33,051 bases of DNA from a virus: the IMG/VR virus record IMGVR_UViG_3300035698_030960, positions 1 to 33,051 of that record. One strand, given 5' to 3'. Both the position numbers and the translations under genes were made by a program. The notes under the pieces were generated by a model that saw nothing but the letters and a program-made list of their open reading frames with translations, did no database searches and was not told the origin of the DNA. Shown one piece after another: positions 1 through 7,465 of this stretch (position 1 is the first letter of the stretch; each line of letters starts with the position of its first letter).

Positions 1-2
1 AG

Positions 3-224
3 CCGGATGTTCATTTCGTGGAGTATAACGGTATACCTGATTTGTTCGACCAATTGAAATACTTCAAGAAAAACCCTTTGGATGGGGACATGGTCCGTGG
101 TTCGGGATTTCATTTTGTTCAAAAGCACCACTCCTCAAAGGTAAGGGTGAAGGCGGTTATCGATATCTTTCGTGGCCGGCAGCCAAAAAAGATTCCTTTC
201 TTGGGGTCGGGTGCGATTAGTTAG
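3..224 (+). CDS. 3' end of an unidentified gene (partial)
   Basis: This reading frame is open to the left edge of the window and ends at TAG 222-224, so the gene starts upstream. The visible 73 residues contain no motif I recognise; they are mixed charged and aromatic, with a basic C-terminal part. A GTG at 18 could be read as a start but has no ribosome site, and the frame continues upstream of it. It lies 12 bases before the radical SAM gene, so the two are probably co-transcribed and may share a pathway. Confidence 0.6.
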   Translation, partial: PDVHFVEYNGIPDLFDQLKYFKKNPLDGDMVRGSGFHFVQKHHSSKVRVKAVIDIFRGRQPKKIPFLGSGAIS

Positions 225-236
225 GAGAAAGAAAAA

Positions 237-1217
237 ATGAAAGAAAAAGTACTCATAAAAAAACAACCGAGGCCATTCACTTTCCGCATAGAACTGACAG
301 AAGGATGTAACCTGTTTTGCAAATCGTGTGGCATTAAGTCAATAAGAAAAAAGGCAAACAGTCACTTAAAACATATGTCGTTAAGTACAATTGAACAGCT
401 CAGTGAAAAGGCGTTATCGGCCGGTTGGGAAACGGTTAAATTTGACTTCGGTATGTGCGGCGAAAATACTGTGAACCCAAATATAATTGAAATACTGAAG
501 CATTTGAGGAAGCAGTTCCCGAAAGCGTCAATGATGATGCCGTCAAATGGAATCGTTTTCATAAAGCAACCGGAAATGATTGATGAGATTCTACAGTATA
601 TCAATATCCTTGCGATTGATGACTACACCTACATAAACAACATCCCTAAGATAAAGGCCAAATATAAAGGGAAGCACGAATGGCTGAAGTATCCGGGAGA
701 CGTTTCTGTTTATCATAAGCAGAAGCCAGGAGATCATTTCTTGGTAGTATTGCCGGAACCTTCTGCGTCAAGACAGGGATCAAGGGTGTTGAATAATCAT
801 GCCGGTAGTGCTTCACAAAAAGAATTCCGGTTTGTCAACAGCCGGTGTGCAAAACCCTTTCGTGACTTTGCGATAAAGCATGACGGAAGTGGAGCGATAT
901 GCTGTAATGACTGGAAGCGTGAGTTTCTTTTCGGCAATATAAATACCGATACGATCGATGAAATTTGGAACCACCGACTACTAAAAGCAGCCAGGAGGGT
1001 TTTGTTTCATGAGGGGCGTCAGTTTAATCCGTGCTATGGATGTTCAAGTAGAGCGTACCGTGTTGGACTACTACCGACGATTGACGGGAAAAGCACATTG
1101 GCTCACCCAAAAAAGAAAGACTGGGCACTGCTCCAAGAAAACGACGATCTGGGGCCGAGTACTGACGAATGGTATCCTTTGAAGGTGGCGGGGATAAAAA
1201 AGTTTTTAGCTAAGTGA
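237..1217 (+). CDS. Radical SAM/SPASM domain protein
   Basis: A 326-residue protein. Residues 24-31 hold the CxxxCxxC motif (C24, C28, C31) that binds the radical-SAM [4Fe-4S] cluster and S-adenosylmethionine. Residues 204-270 look like a SPASM auxiliary-cluster domain: Cys at 204, 222, 223, 266 and 269, with the FGNI and EIWN motifs usual in that domain. SPASM enzymes commonly modify peptides or act on sugars; the substrate here is unknown. The start follows AGGAG at 225-229. Such an enzyme is unusual in a phage and may belong with the glycosyltransferase and methyltransferase genes further right. The family call is firm, the role is not. Confidence 0.9.
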   Translation: MKEKVLIKKQPRPFTFRIELTEGCNLFCKSCGIKSIRKKANSHLKHMSLSTIEQLSEKALSAGWETVKFDFGMCGENTVNPNIIEILKHLRKQFPKASMMMPSNGIVFIKQPEMIDEILQYINILAIDDYTYINNIPKIKAKYKGKHEWLKYPGDVSVYHKQKPGDHFLVVLPEPSASRQGSRVLNNHAGSASQKEFRFVNSRCAKPFRDFAIKHDGSGAICCNDWKREFLFGNINTDTIDEIWNHRLLKAARRVLFHEGRQFNPCYGCSSRAYRVGLLPTIDGKSTLAHPKKKDWALLQENDDLGPSTDEWYPLKVAGIKKFLAK

Positions 1218-1229
1218 GGAGGTGAAGTA

Positions 1230-1520
1230 ATGAACTGGATATACGCAATCGCTCTGTCTGTCTTTATCGTAGTCGCAGGGTTCTCTTTAGGCTTCGCTCT
1301 TGAAAAGCGCTGGTACCTTGTAGACCAGTACGTTGAAGCTGGTGGTAAAAACTTTAGAATGTCCTATTCGATGAGAACTCCGCGATTCCGGAAATGGTTT
1401 AGTTCTGATAAGGATAGAATTACTCCACATTATGACGGCTATGTGTTTAACAGATTTACTGTTAATTCAAATGCAGACATCGGCCTTGAAGATATTTCAA
1501 TAGTGGAGGAGACAAAATGA
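1230..1520 (+). CDS. Small membrane-anchored protein, unknown function
   Basis: A 96-residue protein with an N-terminal hydrophobic segment (about residues 4-24) that should span the membrane, followed by a soluble, basic and aromatic-rich region. A GAGGTG ribosome site precedes the ATG. Its last bases overlap the next gene as ATGA. I do not recognise the family; it opens a run of small accessory genes. Confidence 0.7.
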   Translation: MNWIYAIALSVFIVVAGFSLGFALEKRWYLVDQYVEAGGKNFRMSYSMRTPRFRKWFSSDKDRITPHYDGYVFNRFTVNSNADIGLEDISIVEETK

Positions 1521-1756
1521 ATATAATTGAAGCCATTGTCTTTTTGCTGTTAATGGTATTCGGCCTGGGCTCCCTGTTGGGAGTGGGGAGTTGTGTAATT
1601 ATTTGGTTAGATGATTCCCCAATGGCACTCACGGAAGTCAAATGGATTTTTATCACTTGGCAGTCATTCGTCGGAGTTGTCTCGCTATTCTCAATTATTT
1701 TGGTAGCGTTGGACATTGACCCGGCACAAGTAAAATGGAGAGGACAAATAAAATGA
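1517..1756 (+). CDS. Small two-helix membrane protein
   Basis: A 79-residue protein made almost entirely of two hydrophobic segments (about residues 4-30 and 45-66). It overlaps the previous stop by four bases after a GTGGAGGAG ribosome site, and the next gene by ATGA. No family is recognised. Small membrane proteins like this can be phage host-interaction or superinfection factors, but nothing here proves that. Confidence 0.65.
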   Translation: MNIIEAIVFLLLMVFGLGSLLGVGSCVIIWLDDSPMALTEVKWIFITWQSFVGVVSLFSIILVALDIDPAQVKWRGQIK

Positions 1757-1947
1757 GTGAAAAAGAAATACCATCGTGTCCGTGTTGTGGCGGCAAATCA
1801 AGCCTTGTGGATTTTGATATGAAAGAGGGCATAATATGTGATTCATGTGGCGTTAATAGTGGTGTGCATTCAATAAATGGTGAATCTTGCAAAGCCCTTG
1901 AAGTATGGAGTGTTCGACCTACTGTTACTAGAGAAGAGGAGACGTGA
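1753..1947 (+). CDS. Lar-like zinc-ribbon protein (restriction alleviation family)
   Basis: A 64-residue protein. The pattern CPCCGG near the N-terminus, a second CDSCG pair, and a closing A-L-E-V-W-S-V-R segment match the layout of small Lar-type restriction alleviation proteins and related phage zinc ribbons. An in-frame ATG at 1735 exists, but the start at 1753 is preferred because GGAGAGG (1738-1744) is correctly spaced and the ATG overlaps the upstream TGA. Lar proteins are known to reduce type I restriction; whether this one does is inference. Confidence 0.65.
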   Translation: MSEKEIPSCPCCGGKSSLVDFDMKEGIICDSCGVNSGVHSINGESCKALEVWSVRPTVTREEET

Positions 1948-2177
1948 TGATTTGTCCTAAGTGTAAAAATGAAACATCTCAAACCACGGGTGGCGATTAC
2001 TTTTTTAATGAGTGTTTGTTTTGCCATAACTTCAAGGTATGGTATAGTGGAGTTGCCTCTATAAATCCGTGTGTTTTTACTGACTGCGTCTATCAGGGAG
2101 AAGAGTCTTGCCGGGTTCACGGCCTGGGTGTTAAGGGAATCATTAAGTGCCCAAAGTATAAAGGAGGGATAAACTGA
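1947..2177 (+). CDS. Small Cys-rich zinc-ribbon-like protein
   Basis: A 76-residue protein starting with a CPKC pair followed by CLFC, with more Cys/His further along, consistent with zinc binding. The ATG at 1947 is chosen over the GTG at 1944 because AGGAG (1936-1940) is six bases upstream and the start forms a TGATG overlap with the previous gene. It overlaps the next ATG. Family not recognised. Confidence 0.65.
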   Translation: MICPKCKNETSQTTGGDYFFNECLFCHNFKVWYSGVASINPCVFTDCVYQGEESCRVHGLGVKGIIKCPKYKGGIN

Positions 2178-2383
2178 TGCCAAACATTACCGCCTTTAAT
2201 GTTTTCATTGGGACACTGGGAATATTGTTTTGGGTGTTCCCGCTGCTCCTATTGCCTTACGCTTATGCTACGTTCAAAAGCAATCCAAATATAGTGGCCG
2301 AGGGATTCTTTGTACTCCTTTCGATCTTCTGTTTGGAAATCGGGGCAATTCTTTATATCATTTCCGTTAAAAGTAGTATATGA
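2177..2383 (+). CDS. Small two-helix membrane protein
   Basis: A 68-residue protein with two hydrophobic segments (about residues 5-28 and 41-64) and a short polar link. AGGAGGG precedes the start and the start overlaps the upstream stop (TGATG). No recognised family; it resembles the other small membrane proteins in this accessory block only in general form. Confidence 0.6.
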   Translation: MPNITAFNVFIGTLGILFWVFPLLLLPYAYATFKSNPNIVAEGFFVLLSIFCLEIGAILYIISVKSSI

Positions 2384-2393
2384 GGAGGCTACC

Positions 2394-2870
2394 TTGAAAA
2401 CGAAAAAGTGTCAAAAAAAATCACCACAGGAAAAGTTTAATCTGCAAGAGAGGAAAGAGATTGCTCATGCCGATTGTATGATTTTATGGAACAAAATGGC
2501 AGAAACAGGGTGCACGAGTAAGACAGTAATTATTAAAACTCTAAAGAAAGCAGGGAAGTTGGTTGGTGGATACGGTGGTTCTTGTCCTTTCTGTTTTTAC
2601 TTAAGGAGGTCTTTTGAAGAACCGGATGAGTCTTTTGAGTCTTGTCGGGATTGTTTGTGGGGAGCACCAGAAAGGAAGTCAGTTGATTGGGATTTTAGTT
2701 CTCCGTGTATGCTTCCTGAGTCGCCATTTACAGAATGGATGGACCAGGTTGAAAGGGTAAGGGATGCGTTTTTTGAAGAAATGGGGTATTATCCAGAAAC
2801 ATTATTTACCAAGGAATTAATACCATATGCAAGAAAAGTCTTCGAGTACATTGAAGTACTCGAGCATTGA
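2394..2870 (+). CDS. Cys-rich hypothetical protein (TTG start)
   Basis: A 158-residue protein. The start is set at TTG 2394 because a perfect AGGAGG lies at 2383-2388, five bases upstream; an ATG at 2310 would run deep into the previous gene. The N-terminus is Lys-rich. The middle has CPFC, CRDC and another Cys (CML), which could form one zinc site. The C-terminal 40 residues look helical and acidic. No family recognised. Confidence 0.65.
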   Translation: MKTKKCQKKSPQEKFNLQERKEIAHADCMILWNKMAETGCTSKTVIIKTLKKAGKLVGGYGGSCPFCFYLRRSFEEPDESFESCRDCLWGAPERKSVDWDFSSPCMLPESPFTEWMDQVERVRDAFFEEMGYYPETLFTKELIPYARKVFEYIEVLEH

Positions 2871-2903
2871 TATAACATGAATTGGAGGGGAAGGAGCCAA
2901 CTG

Positions 2904-3350
2904 ATGAAATTAACCGCAGAAAACGTGGAAGAAATCTTTGAGGACTGTTTGTTTGTCGTCAATGCGGACGGTACAGAACCAGTGATCATTGACGGGGTTG
3001 TGTCACTCAAGGTAGCATTGCATATGGGTAGAGTAGAATCCCATGAGGAAAACATCGCCGATTTATTGGCTCAGCTGCCGGGCTCGTTTCAGGAGAAGTC
3101 TGGCGGTGGAATGTCTTTCTTGCAGGCATGTGCGAACAAAGACGGAAAGCATTGGACGGGGATGCATAATGTGGTGGAACATTTATTCATACTGGGTATG
3201 GCATGTGGAAAAGTTAAATGCCTATCACCACGGGAATTATGGGAAGCACTTCCTGGAGGAATGCCATACTATATGGTGACAGATGAATGGGATTTCAGCC
3301 ACGCAGCGGGTTGTCGTTGTTTTGTGTGTAGAAAACGATTTGGAAACTAA
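2904..3350 (+). CDS. Conserved phage hypothetical protein
   Basis: A 148-residue protein. The start at ATG 2904 follows AAGGAG (2891-2896) at seven bases and is preferred over ATG 2877. It resembles a small conserved phage protein family I know only as hypothetical, with the features L-T-x-E-N-V near the N-terminus, a central G-G-G-x-S-F-L-x-A-C block, W-T-G, and a P-G-G-M-P-Y segment. The C-terminus ends in a CRCFVC pair. Function is unknown. Confidence 0.75.
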   Translation: MKLTAENVEEIFEDCLFVVNADGTEPVIIDGVVSLKVALHMGRVESHEENIADLLAQLPGSFQEKSGGGMSFLQACANKDGKHWTGMHNVVEHLFILGMACGKVKCLSPRELWEALPGGMPYYMVTDEWDFSHAAGCRCFVCRKRFGN

Positions 3351-3368
3351 AAGGAGGAACAAACAAAA

Positions 3369-3530
3369 ATGCAATTGAGATATTTCCAAACATTTGACCG
3401 AAATGGTGTGGAAAGCGAAATTGAATTGCAGTATTGGGATAAAGAAGAAAAGGAATGGTCCCCTGTTCTACTTGTGAGGGTTCCGGAACGTAACAGGGAA
3501 GAATGCATGAAGAATCCGCAATTGGGTTAA
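3369..3530 (+). CDS. 53-residue hypothetical protein
   Basis: A short ORF with a strong AAAGGAGGAAC ribosome site (from 3350) before ATG 3369 and stop TAA 3528-3530. It fills an otherwise empty gap in the gene row. The protein is acidic in the middle (a D-K-E-E-K-E-W stretch) with no recognisable domain. Confidence 0.6.
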   Translation: MQLRYFQTFDRNGVESEIELQYWDKEEKEWSPVLLVRVPERNREECMKNPQLG

Positions 3531-3558
3531 TAAAAAAAAGAAAGGAGGGACTAAACAA

Positions 3559-3795
3559 ATGGCCCAAGTAATTATAAGGAAGGTAGTCACCCACCGCATC
3601 TTTTTAGAGATGACACAAGAGGAACTGAAGTGGTTGGATGTGCAATTGAGTGCACCGATTAATCGTACACAAAAAAACGAACCCAAAAGAGACCACAAGA
3701 TAAGGATGGGCTTGTGGAACGCAGTACAGGATTTTAATCCACCAATCGGTGAGCCAATGCTGTGGTCGGAACCATTAGGTACAGAGGGAGAATAA
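3559..3795 (+). CDS. Small hypothetical protein
   Basis: A 78-residue protein preceded by AAAGGAGGG. It is predicted soluble and mixed alpha/beta, with no motif I recognise. Its stop directly abuts the next start. Confidence 0.6.
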   Translation: MAQVIIRKVVTHRIFLEMTQEELKWLDVQLSAPINRTQKNEPKRDHKIRMGLWNAVQDFNPPIGEPMLWSEPLGTEGE

Positions 3796-4116
3796 ATGAC
3801 AAGAGAAGACTATGATAATATAGCCGCTTGTGTTCGTAAGAGAGGAACGAAGACACAGCGAAAGGCATTGGCAGGAATGTTGTCGTCAGCTGGGTGGGAC
3901 CAGACTCACGGTAATGAGTTGCAAATAGCACGCCTTAAAAAACAAATCGCCGAACTACGTGAAGAGAACTTTTTATTAAAGATAACAAGCAAAAAACATG
4001 CGATCATGACTACTCAGGCGGCAACTATTCCATTTGCAGTAAGTGCAATGAGATGGTCAGATAGGAGAATAAATGACAACAATTGGTTGGTTAATAGAAA
4101 ATGGCAGCAGCGGTGA
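3796..4116 (+). CDS. Small coiled-coil hypothetical protein
   Basis: A 106-residue protein starting directly after the previous stop, with GGGAG as ribosome site. The first 35 residues are basic. Residues about 42-66 form a leucine-rich heptad pattern (L-K-K-Q-I-A-E-L-R-E-E-N) that should make a coiled coil. The last 44 bases overlap the next gene in another frame, so the C-terminal end may carry little function. No family recognised. Confidence 0.6.
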   Translation: MTREDYDNIAACVRKRGTKTQRKALAGMLSSAGWDQTHGNELQIARLKKQIAELREENFLLKITSKKHAIMTTQAATIPFAVSAMRWSDRRINDNNWLVNRKWQQR

Positions 4117-4297
4117 TGAGTGTGCTTACCGATCAATGGACAATGGAAGGCCGATATGGGTAGCAGATCCTTATGAAGCATTATGGTTCTGTAGAAAAAG
4201 TGATGCAGAAAGATTTGCCGTTGAGGACGAGGATGCCTGGTTTATAAAACAACACCGCTTTGATATAATAGGAGGGGAGAATAAATCAAATGGATAA
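4073..4297 (+). CDS. Small hypothetical protein
   Basis: A 74-residue protein starting within the end of the previous gene after AGGAG. It has a W-V-A-D-P-Y-E-A-L-W-F segment followed by D-A-E-R-F, a layout seen in small phage proteins of unknown role. It overlaps the next gene by eight bases. Confidence 0.6.
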   Translation: MTTIGWLIENGSSGDECAYRSMDNGRPIWVADPYEALWFCRKSDAERFAVEDEDAWFIKQHRFDIIGGENKSNG

Positions 4298-4490
4298 AAC
4301 AGAACTCAGCCAGTTCGATCAGGAATCAATTAAGGTATGCGATCTCTGTTTAAAATCAGAGGCAAGCAATTGGGCAGAGACAGGTAAAGTACTCAAGCTT
4401 TCTTACGATGAGCGGACAAGATTAATGATGTGTGAAGAATGCCAGGCCAGGGAGGAACCAAATAAAGCATTAAAGGAGAAAAAAGAATGA
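4290..4490 (+). CDS. Small zinc-finger-like protein
   Basis: A 66-residue protein with two CxxC pairs (CDLC and CEEC) about 30 residues apart, the spacing of a treble-clef or zinc-ribbon fold. The C-terminal tail is charged. The ribosome site GGAGGGGAG lies upstream. It overlaps the next start by ATGA. Function unknown. Confidence 0.65.
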   Translation: MDKTELSQFDQESIKVCDLCLKSEASNWAETGKVLKLSYDERTRLMMCEECQAREEPNKALKEKKE

Positions 4491-4741
4491 CACCAAAAGA
4501 ACAGTTGGTTGAGTGGGTCAAGGGTAATCCAATTCATAATAAGGAAAGAGATGAGTGTTGTCCTGATTTTTCATGTTGTGGTGGAAACATGGCAGAACAG
4601 GATGTTCGTGAGAGATTTGCCAAAGCCTATTATGATAAAGATGAGAAAACCCAGCACGAAATGCTTATGATGTTTTTAGGAGGAATGTTAGAAGGCCACA
4701 GTCTGCTTTCTGATGTCAGAAATAATCAAAGGCCAAATTGA
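4487..4741 (+). CDS. Conserved small Cys-rich phage protein
   Basis: An 84-residue protein with H-N-K-E-R-D-E-C-C-P-D-F-S-C-C near residues 17-31, a signature I associate with a family of uncharacterised phage proteins. The rest is helical. AAAGGAG precedes the start. The Cys cluster suggests metal binding. Confidence 0.7.
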   Translation: MTPKEQLVEWVKGNPIHNKERDECCPDFSCCGGNMAEQDVRERFAKAYYDKDEKTQHEMLMMFLGGMLEGHSLLSDVRNNQRPN

Positions 4742-4872
4742 AAAACCGAACCAAACTGAGTAAAACACCCGAAACTTATAAAGCTGAACGCTTGCCACAA
4801 TTTAAAAAGGGTAACCTTTCTAAGGAAAGTATTTACAATGATTTTAAGGTAGTACTCGGCATTGAGTCTTAG
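4738..4872 (+). CDS. Possible 44-residue basic protein (TTG start)
   Basis: A short open frame begins at TTG 4738, overlapping the previous stop (TTGA), with AAAGG six bases upstream, and ends at TAG 4870-4872. The product would be basic and polar with no known domain. The weak start makes this a tentative call. Confidence 0.35.
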   Translation: MKNRTKLSKTPETYKAERLPQFKKGNLSKESIYNDFKVVLGIES

Positions 4873-5008
4873 CAATCCTGCCACTCCTATGCACAAAGTA
4901 CCATCACTATCTGCAATAACAACCTATAATATTACTAGTGAATCACACCAATTGGCAAGGATGTCCTCCGCCAAACTATTTTAACCTAATAAAACATTCA
5001 GAGATGCA
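4873..5008 (+). promoter_or_regulatory. Gene-free gap with interrupted palindrome, possible promoter/operator
   Basis: No reading frame is supported here. The base composition is AT-rich compared with its neighbours. A TATAAT sits at 4925-4930 but without a convincing -35. An interrupted palindrome (TTGGC 4952-4956 with GCCAA 4970-4974, and AGGA with TCCT inside) precedes the HTH gene and could be an operator. This is the first real break in the gene row, so a transcription start for the following genes is plausible. Confidence 0.35.
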
Positions 5009-5665
5009 ATGCCGAAATCAATCAAAAGACGCAAAAAAAAGAAGACCATTAAGAGGAGAATAAGGTTCGATTTGGCCATACTTAGTAAGACTAGACAACC
5101 TGAATTTATTGAACCCATGGTCCGTCGTAAACTCCTCAAGGGTATAGAGTTGGGTCTTCCTCTTTACCGGGTAGCCGATCATATAGGTGTTAATGATAAT
5201 ACCTTACGTCGTTGGTTGGCCAAGGGGAGAGAAGAAACTAACACCGTGTATTCCTCCTTATATAAATTGGTAAGGAGAGCACAGGTGAAAGCTGAACGTG
5301 CCCATTTGAAGAATATTCATGATGTAGCTCTTGGTGGACAGAAGATCGTTAAGATCCAGAAGGTGTATGAGGGTAAGACAAAAGGAAGGAATCTTAAGGG
5401 TATAGGAACCAATCGAATCAGTAAGGGGAAGCTTGTTAAGCAGACGATCGTTGAAGAGCTCATGGCGCCTCAATGGCCGGCAAGTAAATGGTACCTTGAG
5501 AGTAAGTACCCTGAAAGATATGGCAAGAGGGAAGTGCCTGATCAGAATGAGATCCTGGTAATGGCCAAGCTGTTAATGGGCCTGGATGTGTCGGCTCTTG
5601 AGAAAGTACGAAAGGTGGTAAGGGATGCCCAGAAAGATAAAAAGGAGAAGGAAGACGGATCATAA
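5009..5665 (+). CDS. HTH protein, probable small terminase-like subunit
   Basis: A 218-residue protein. The N-terminus is extremely basic. Residues about 45-75 form a helix-turn-helix with the A-D-H-I-G-V-x-x-x-T-L-R-R-W-L pattern common to phage DNA-binding and terminase small subunits. Residues 161-172 (W-Y-L-E-S-K-Y-P-E-R-Y-G) match a motif seen in phage terminase-small-like proteins. It would bind DNA at packaging start. It is far (7.9 kb) from the large subunit, so a general DNA-binding role remains possible. The ATG at 5009 has only a weak GAGA ribosome site. Confidence 0.6.
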   Translation: MPKSIKRRKKKKTIKRRIRFDLAILSKTRQPEFIEPMVRRKLLKGIELGLPLYRVADHIGVNDNTLRRWLAKGREETNTVYSSLYKLVRRAQVKAERAHLKNIHDVALGGQKIVKIQKVYEGKTKGRNLKGIGTNRISKGKLVKQTIVEELMAPQWPASKWYLESKYPERYGKREVPDQNEILVMAKLLMGLDVSALEKVRKVVRDAQKDKKEKEDGS

Positions 5666-5906
5666 TACTGGTTATATTAAAAGGAAATGCGATATCAGGC
5701 TGGGTTGTGCAAGGACAGTCATGATGAAGGCAAAGAAGATCAGACAGGATGGGGAGTATCGGTTAAGGAAGGTATGGGCCGAGTGTCCTGTTTGTGGACA
5801 TGCTTATTGGACAGTATATCGTCGCAAAGAATGGGACGATCAGGATAAGAATAGAGCGATCAGGAAGAAGGAGAGGAGACATGCCCTCAGCAAAAAAAGT
5901 GCTTAA
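5625..5906 (+). CDS. Basic Cys-pair protein, unknown
   Basis: A 93-residue, very basic protein starting inside the end of the HTH gene and ending inside the start of the next gene. A Cys pair (CPVCG, residues 54-58) plus two Cys near residues 22-28 could bind zinc. The overlap at both ends and the weak ribosome site make the start uncertain; ATG 5722 is an alternative. Confidence 0.5.
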   Translation: MPRKIKRRRKTDHNTGYIKRKCDIRLGCARTVMMKAKKIRQDGEYRLRKVWAECPVCGHAYWTVYRRKEWDDQDKNRAIRKKERRHALSKKSA

Positions 5907-6888
5907 GCTCTTGGTAACCGCAATGACGGGTCCTCGCAAAGGACAGAAAATAGTAAGGCGTTTTAAAACGCAAGAAGGATATAATAAGTACTTGCAGGCA
6001 GGAAGAGGAACTGTTATTAAGGAAGGCGCAGGGAAGGTAGGAAACGTAACCAAGTCTAAGGGCCATTTGATGTTTAAAGGGGACTTTGAGTACTTCAAGG
6101 GGAGCAATGGTGATATCTTCAGGGCACCCAAGAACAGTCCTATCATGACTGATGGCTTACGTGGTGGGGCAAGGTTCGAGAGTACTCCTGCAGGATGGGA
6201 TACTGTTAAGAAGGCCATGGGTATATCGTCACCCACACCAATCAAGGCCACATCGAATCGTGCCAATCGTGTTGAAGGAATAAGGAAGACCGCTGCGAAG
6301 GATGGCCAAATTGATGCGGTGTATAACAATGGCACTACTACCTTAGAGGAGAGGGCATTGAAGAGTTGGTCGAAGACTGGCCAATCTACTCATCAGAAGC
6401 AATATGTAAAGGAATACATAAAGGAGGCCAAGAAGGTCAAGACTGCATTCGGCAAACCAAATGTGTTGGAAGGTCCTGAGGCAGTGAGGAGTGAGTTCAA
6501 GAAATCGGCCATGGGTAAAATCAATAAGCCAACACCAGCCAAAACACCACGGGAACCAGTCAAACCATTTGAATACAAACGAGTAGATGTTGAGGTGGTT
6601 GATACGAAGGATGGAATCTTTCATCTGGCGGAGGTGTCCAAAGGGAAGTATGTGGCCACAGGCAACAGTTACGATATCACAGGAACCAAGGCACATGTCC
6701 AGAAGGAATTAATGAAGATCAATGGCCGGTCAGTCGGTTGGGATAAGGAATATGTGATTGTCCCAGAAGCCAAGGCTGTAAAAAGCAGTACAGGAAAAAA
6801 GAAAAAGAAAACAGCCGTAAAAGCATATGTCCCTGAAGGAGTGTCGATGTCGGGTGCTGCGGCGGATATGATAAGGAAGTTAAGATGA
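5881..6888 (+). CDS. Basic protein with shared N-terminal module (copy A)
   Basis: A 335-residue protein started at ATG 5881 after AGGAGAGGAG; an upstream ATG at 5794 lies in the previous gene. Residues 1-50 carry the module also found at 19200 and 19797: a hydrophobic strand (L-K-L-L-V-T), the invariant GPRKGQKI, an R-x-F-K-T strand end, then G-Y and a helix ending in G-R-G/G-K-G. The body is unlike the other copies: lysine-rich, with a possible beta-rich segment near residues 240-310 and a K-rich linker (S-T-G-K-K-K-K-K-T). Function unknown; a DNA-binding or virion-loading tag is inferred from the paralogues in the head cluster. Confidence 0.75.
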   Translation: MPSAKKVLKLLVTAMTGPRKGQKIVRRFKTQEGYNKYLQAGRGTVIKEGAGKVGNVTKSKGHLMFKGDFEYFKGSNGDIFRAPKNSPIMTDGLRGGARFESTPAGWDTVKKAMGISSPTPIKATSNRANRVEGIRKTAAKDGQIDAVYNNGTTTLEERALKSWSKTGQSTHQKQYVKEYIKEAKKVKTAFGKPNVLEGPEAVRSEFKKSAMGKINKPTPAKTPREPVKPFEYKRVDVEVVDTKDGIFHLAEVSKGKYVATGNSYDITGTKAHVQKELMKINGRSVGWDKEYVIVPEAKAVKSSTGKKKKKTAVKAYVPEGVSMSGAAADMIRKLR

Positions 6889-7124
6889 AAAAAATAGTAA
6901 TCATATTGAGTATAATCATATCCTTCACTACGATCGTTGGCACAGTCTTCGTTGTGGACGGCAGGTACGCGAAGGCCGGGATCACGACTAAGAGACGGCG
7001 TGAATGCCTCAAGAAAAGCTCCCATGTGATCATGATTAAGGTTCCCGGGAAACCAGTTAGTACTGGGGAGGAAATCTGTGTAGTACCGGGAAAAGGAAGT
7101 ACCATTGGACGAGGCACAACTTAA
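6885..7124 (+). CDS. Small secreted or membrane-anchored protein
   Basis: A 79-residue protein with an N-terminal signal-like helix (K-K then about 20 hydrophobic residues) and a basic mature part with two Cys. ATGA overlap with the previous gene suggests coupled translation. A periplasmic or membrane location is likely; the role is unknown. Confidence 0.6.
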   Translation: MKKIVIILSIIISFTTIVGTVFVVDGRYAKAGITTKRRRECLKKSSHVIMIKVPGKPVSTGEEICVVPGKGSTIGRGTT

Positions 7125-7149
7125 CGTCACGAGACGAAAGGAGGTGATC

Positions 7150-7251
7150 ATGTCTACTGGGGGGCTAAATCCCCTCAAATACTTTCGAAAGAGGAGGTGG
7201 TCGATGGAAGATAGGATTGGCCATGTAGGATTTCCCTGTCATCGGATATGA
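7150..7251 (+). CDS. Possible 33-residue protein
   Basis: A tiny ORF preceded by one of the best ribosome sites in the window (AAAGGAGGTGATC) and ending at TGA 7249-7251. The product is basic with no recognised motif. The strong ribosome site is the main support. Confidence 0.45.
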   Translation: MSTGGLNPLKYFRKRRWSMEDRIGHVGFPCHRI

Positions 7252-7321
7252 AGGGAGAACAATTATGCCCAAGACCAAAATACTCCTTAGAGGAGAAAAA
7301 GGCCAAAACGATTACGGCTGA

Positions 7322-7405
7322 ACGCAGCAACCACGTTAGGTTCACATGTATAATATTTTGCGGGGCCACGCAGGATGGCTGGTGGCCCTCTGAATGGTAT
7401 TGTGG
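7322..7405 (+). ncRNA. Non-coding stretch with hairpin, possible small RNA or leader
   Basis: No convincing gene lies here. GGGCCAC (7363-7369) pairs with GTGGCCC (7382-7388) around a 12-base loop, and TATAAT occurs at 7350-7355 without a clear -35. Together with the terminator immediately downstream it could be a short transcript or the 3' leader of the upstream operon. Tentative. Confidence 0.25.
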
Positions 7406-7443
7406 TCCGGGGGAGTGGCGGTGAACCATTCTCCCGGATTTTT
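7406..7443 (+). terminator. Rho-independent terminator
   Basis: A 13-pair stem (7406-7418 with 7426-7438, including two G-T wobbles) closes a 7-base loop and is followed by five T residues (7439-7443). It separates the upstream genes from the block starting at 7466. Confidence 0.75.
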
Positions 7444-7465
7444 AAAACGAAAGGAGGAATAGGAT

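Noticed and set aside
4925-4930. TATAAT as a firm promoter
   Set aside because: No acceptable -35 element at 16-18 bases; kept only as part of a possible regulatory gap.
5763-6335. Long minus-strand ORF opposite the 5881 gene
   Set aside because: No ribosome site or recognisable domain, and the + strand gene there has clear paralogues.
7265-7321. 18-residue ORF starting at 7265
   Set aside because: It has only a GGGAG site and no other support; too short to separate from chance.
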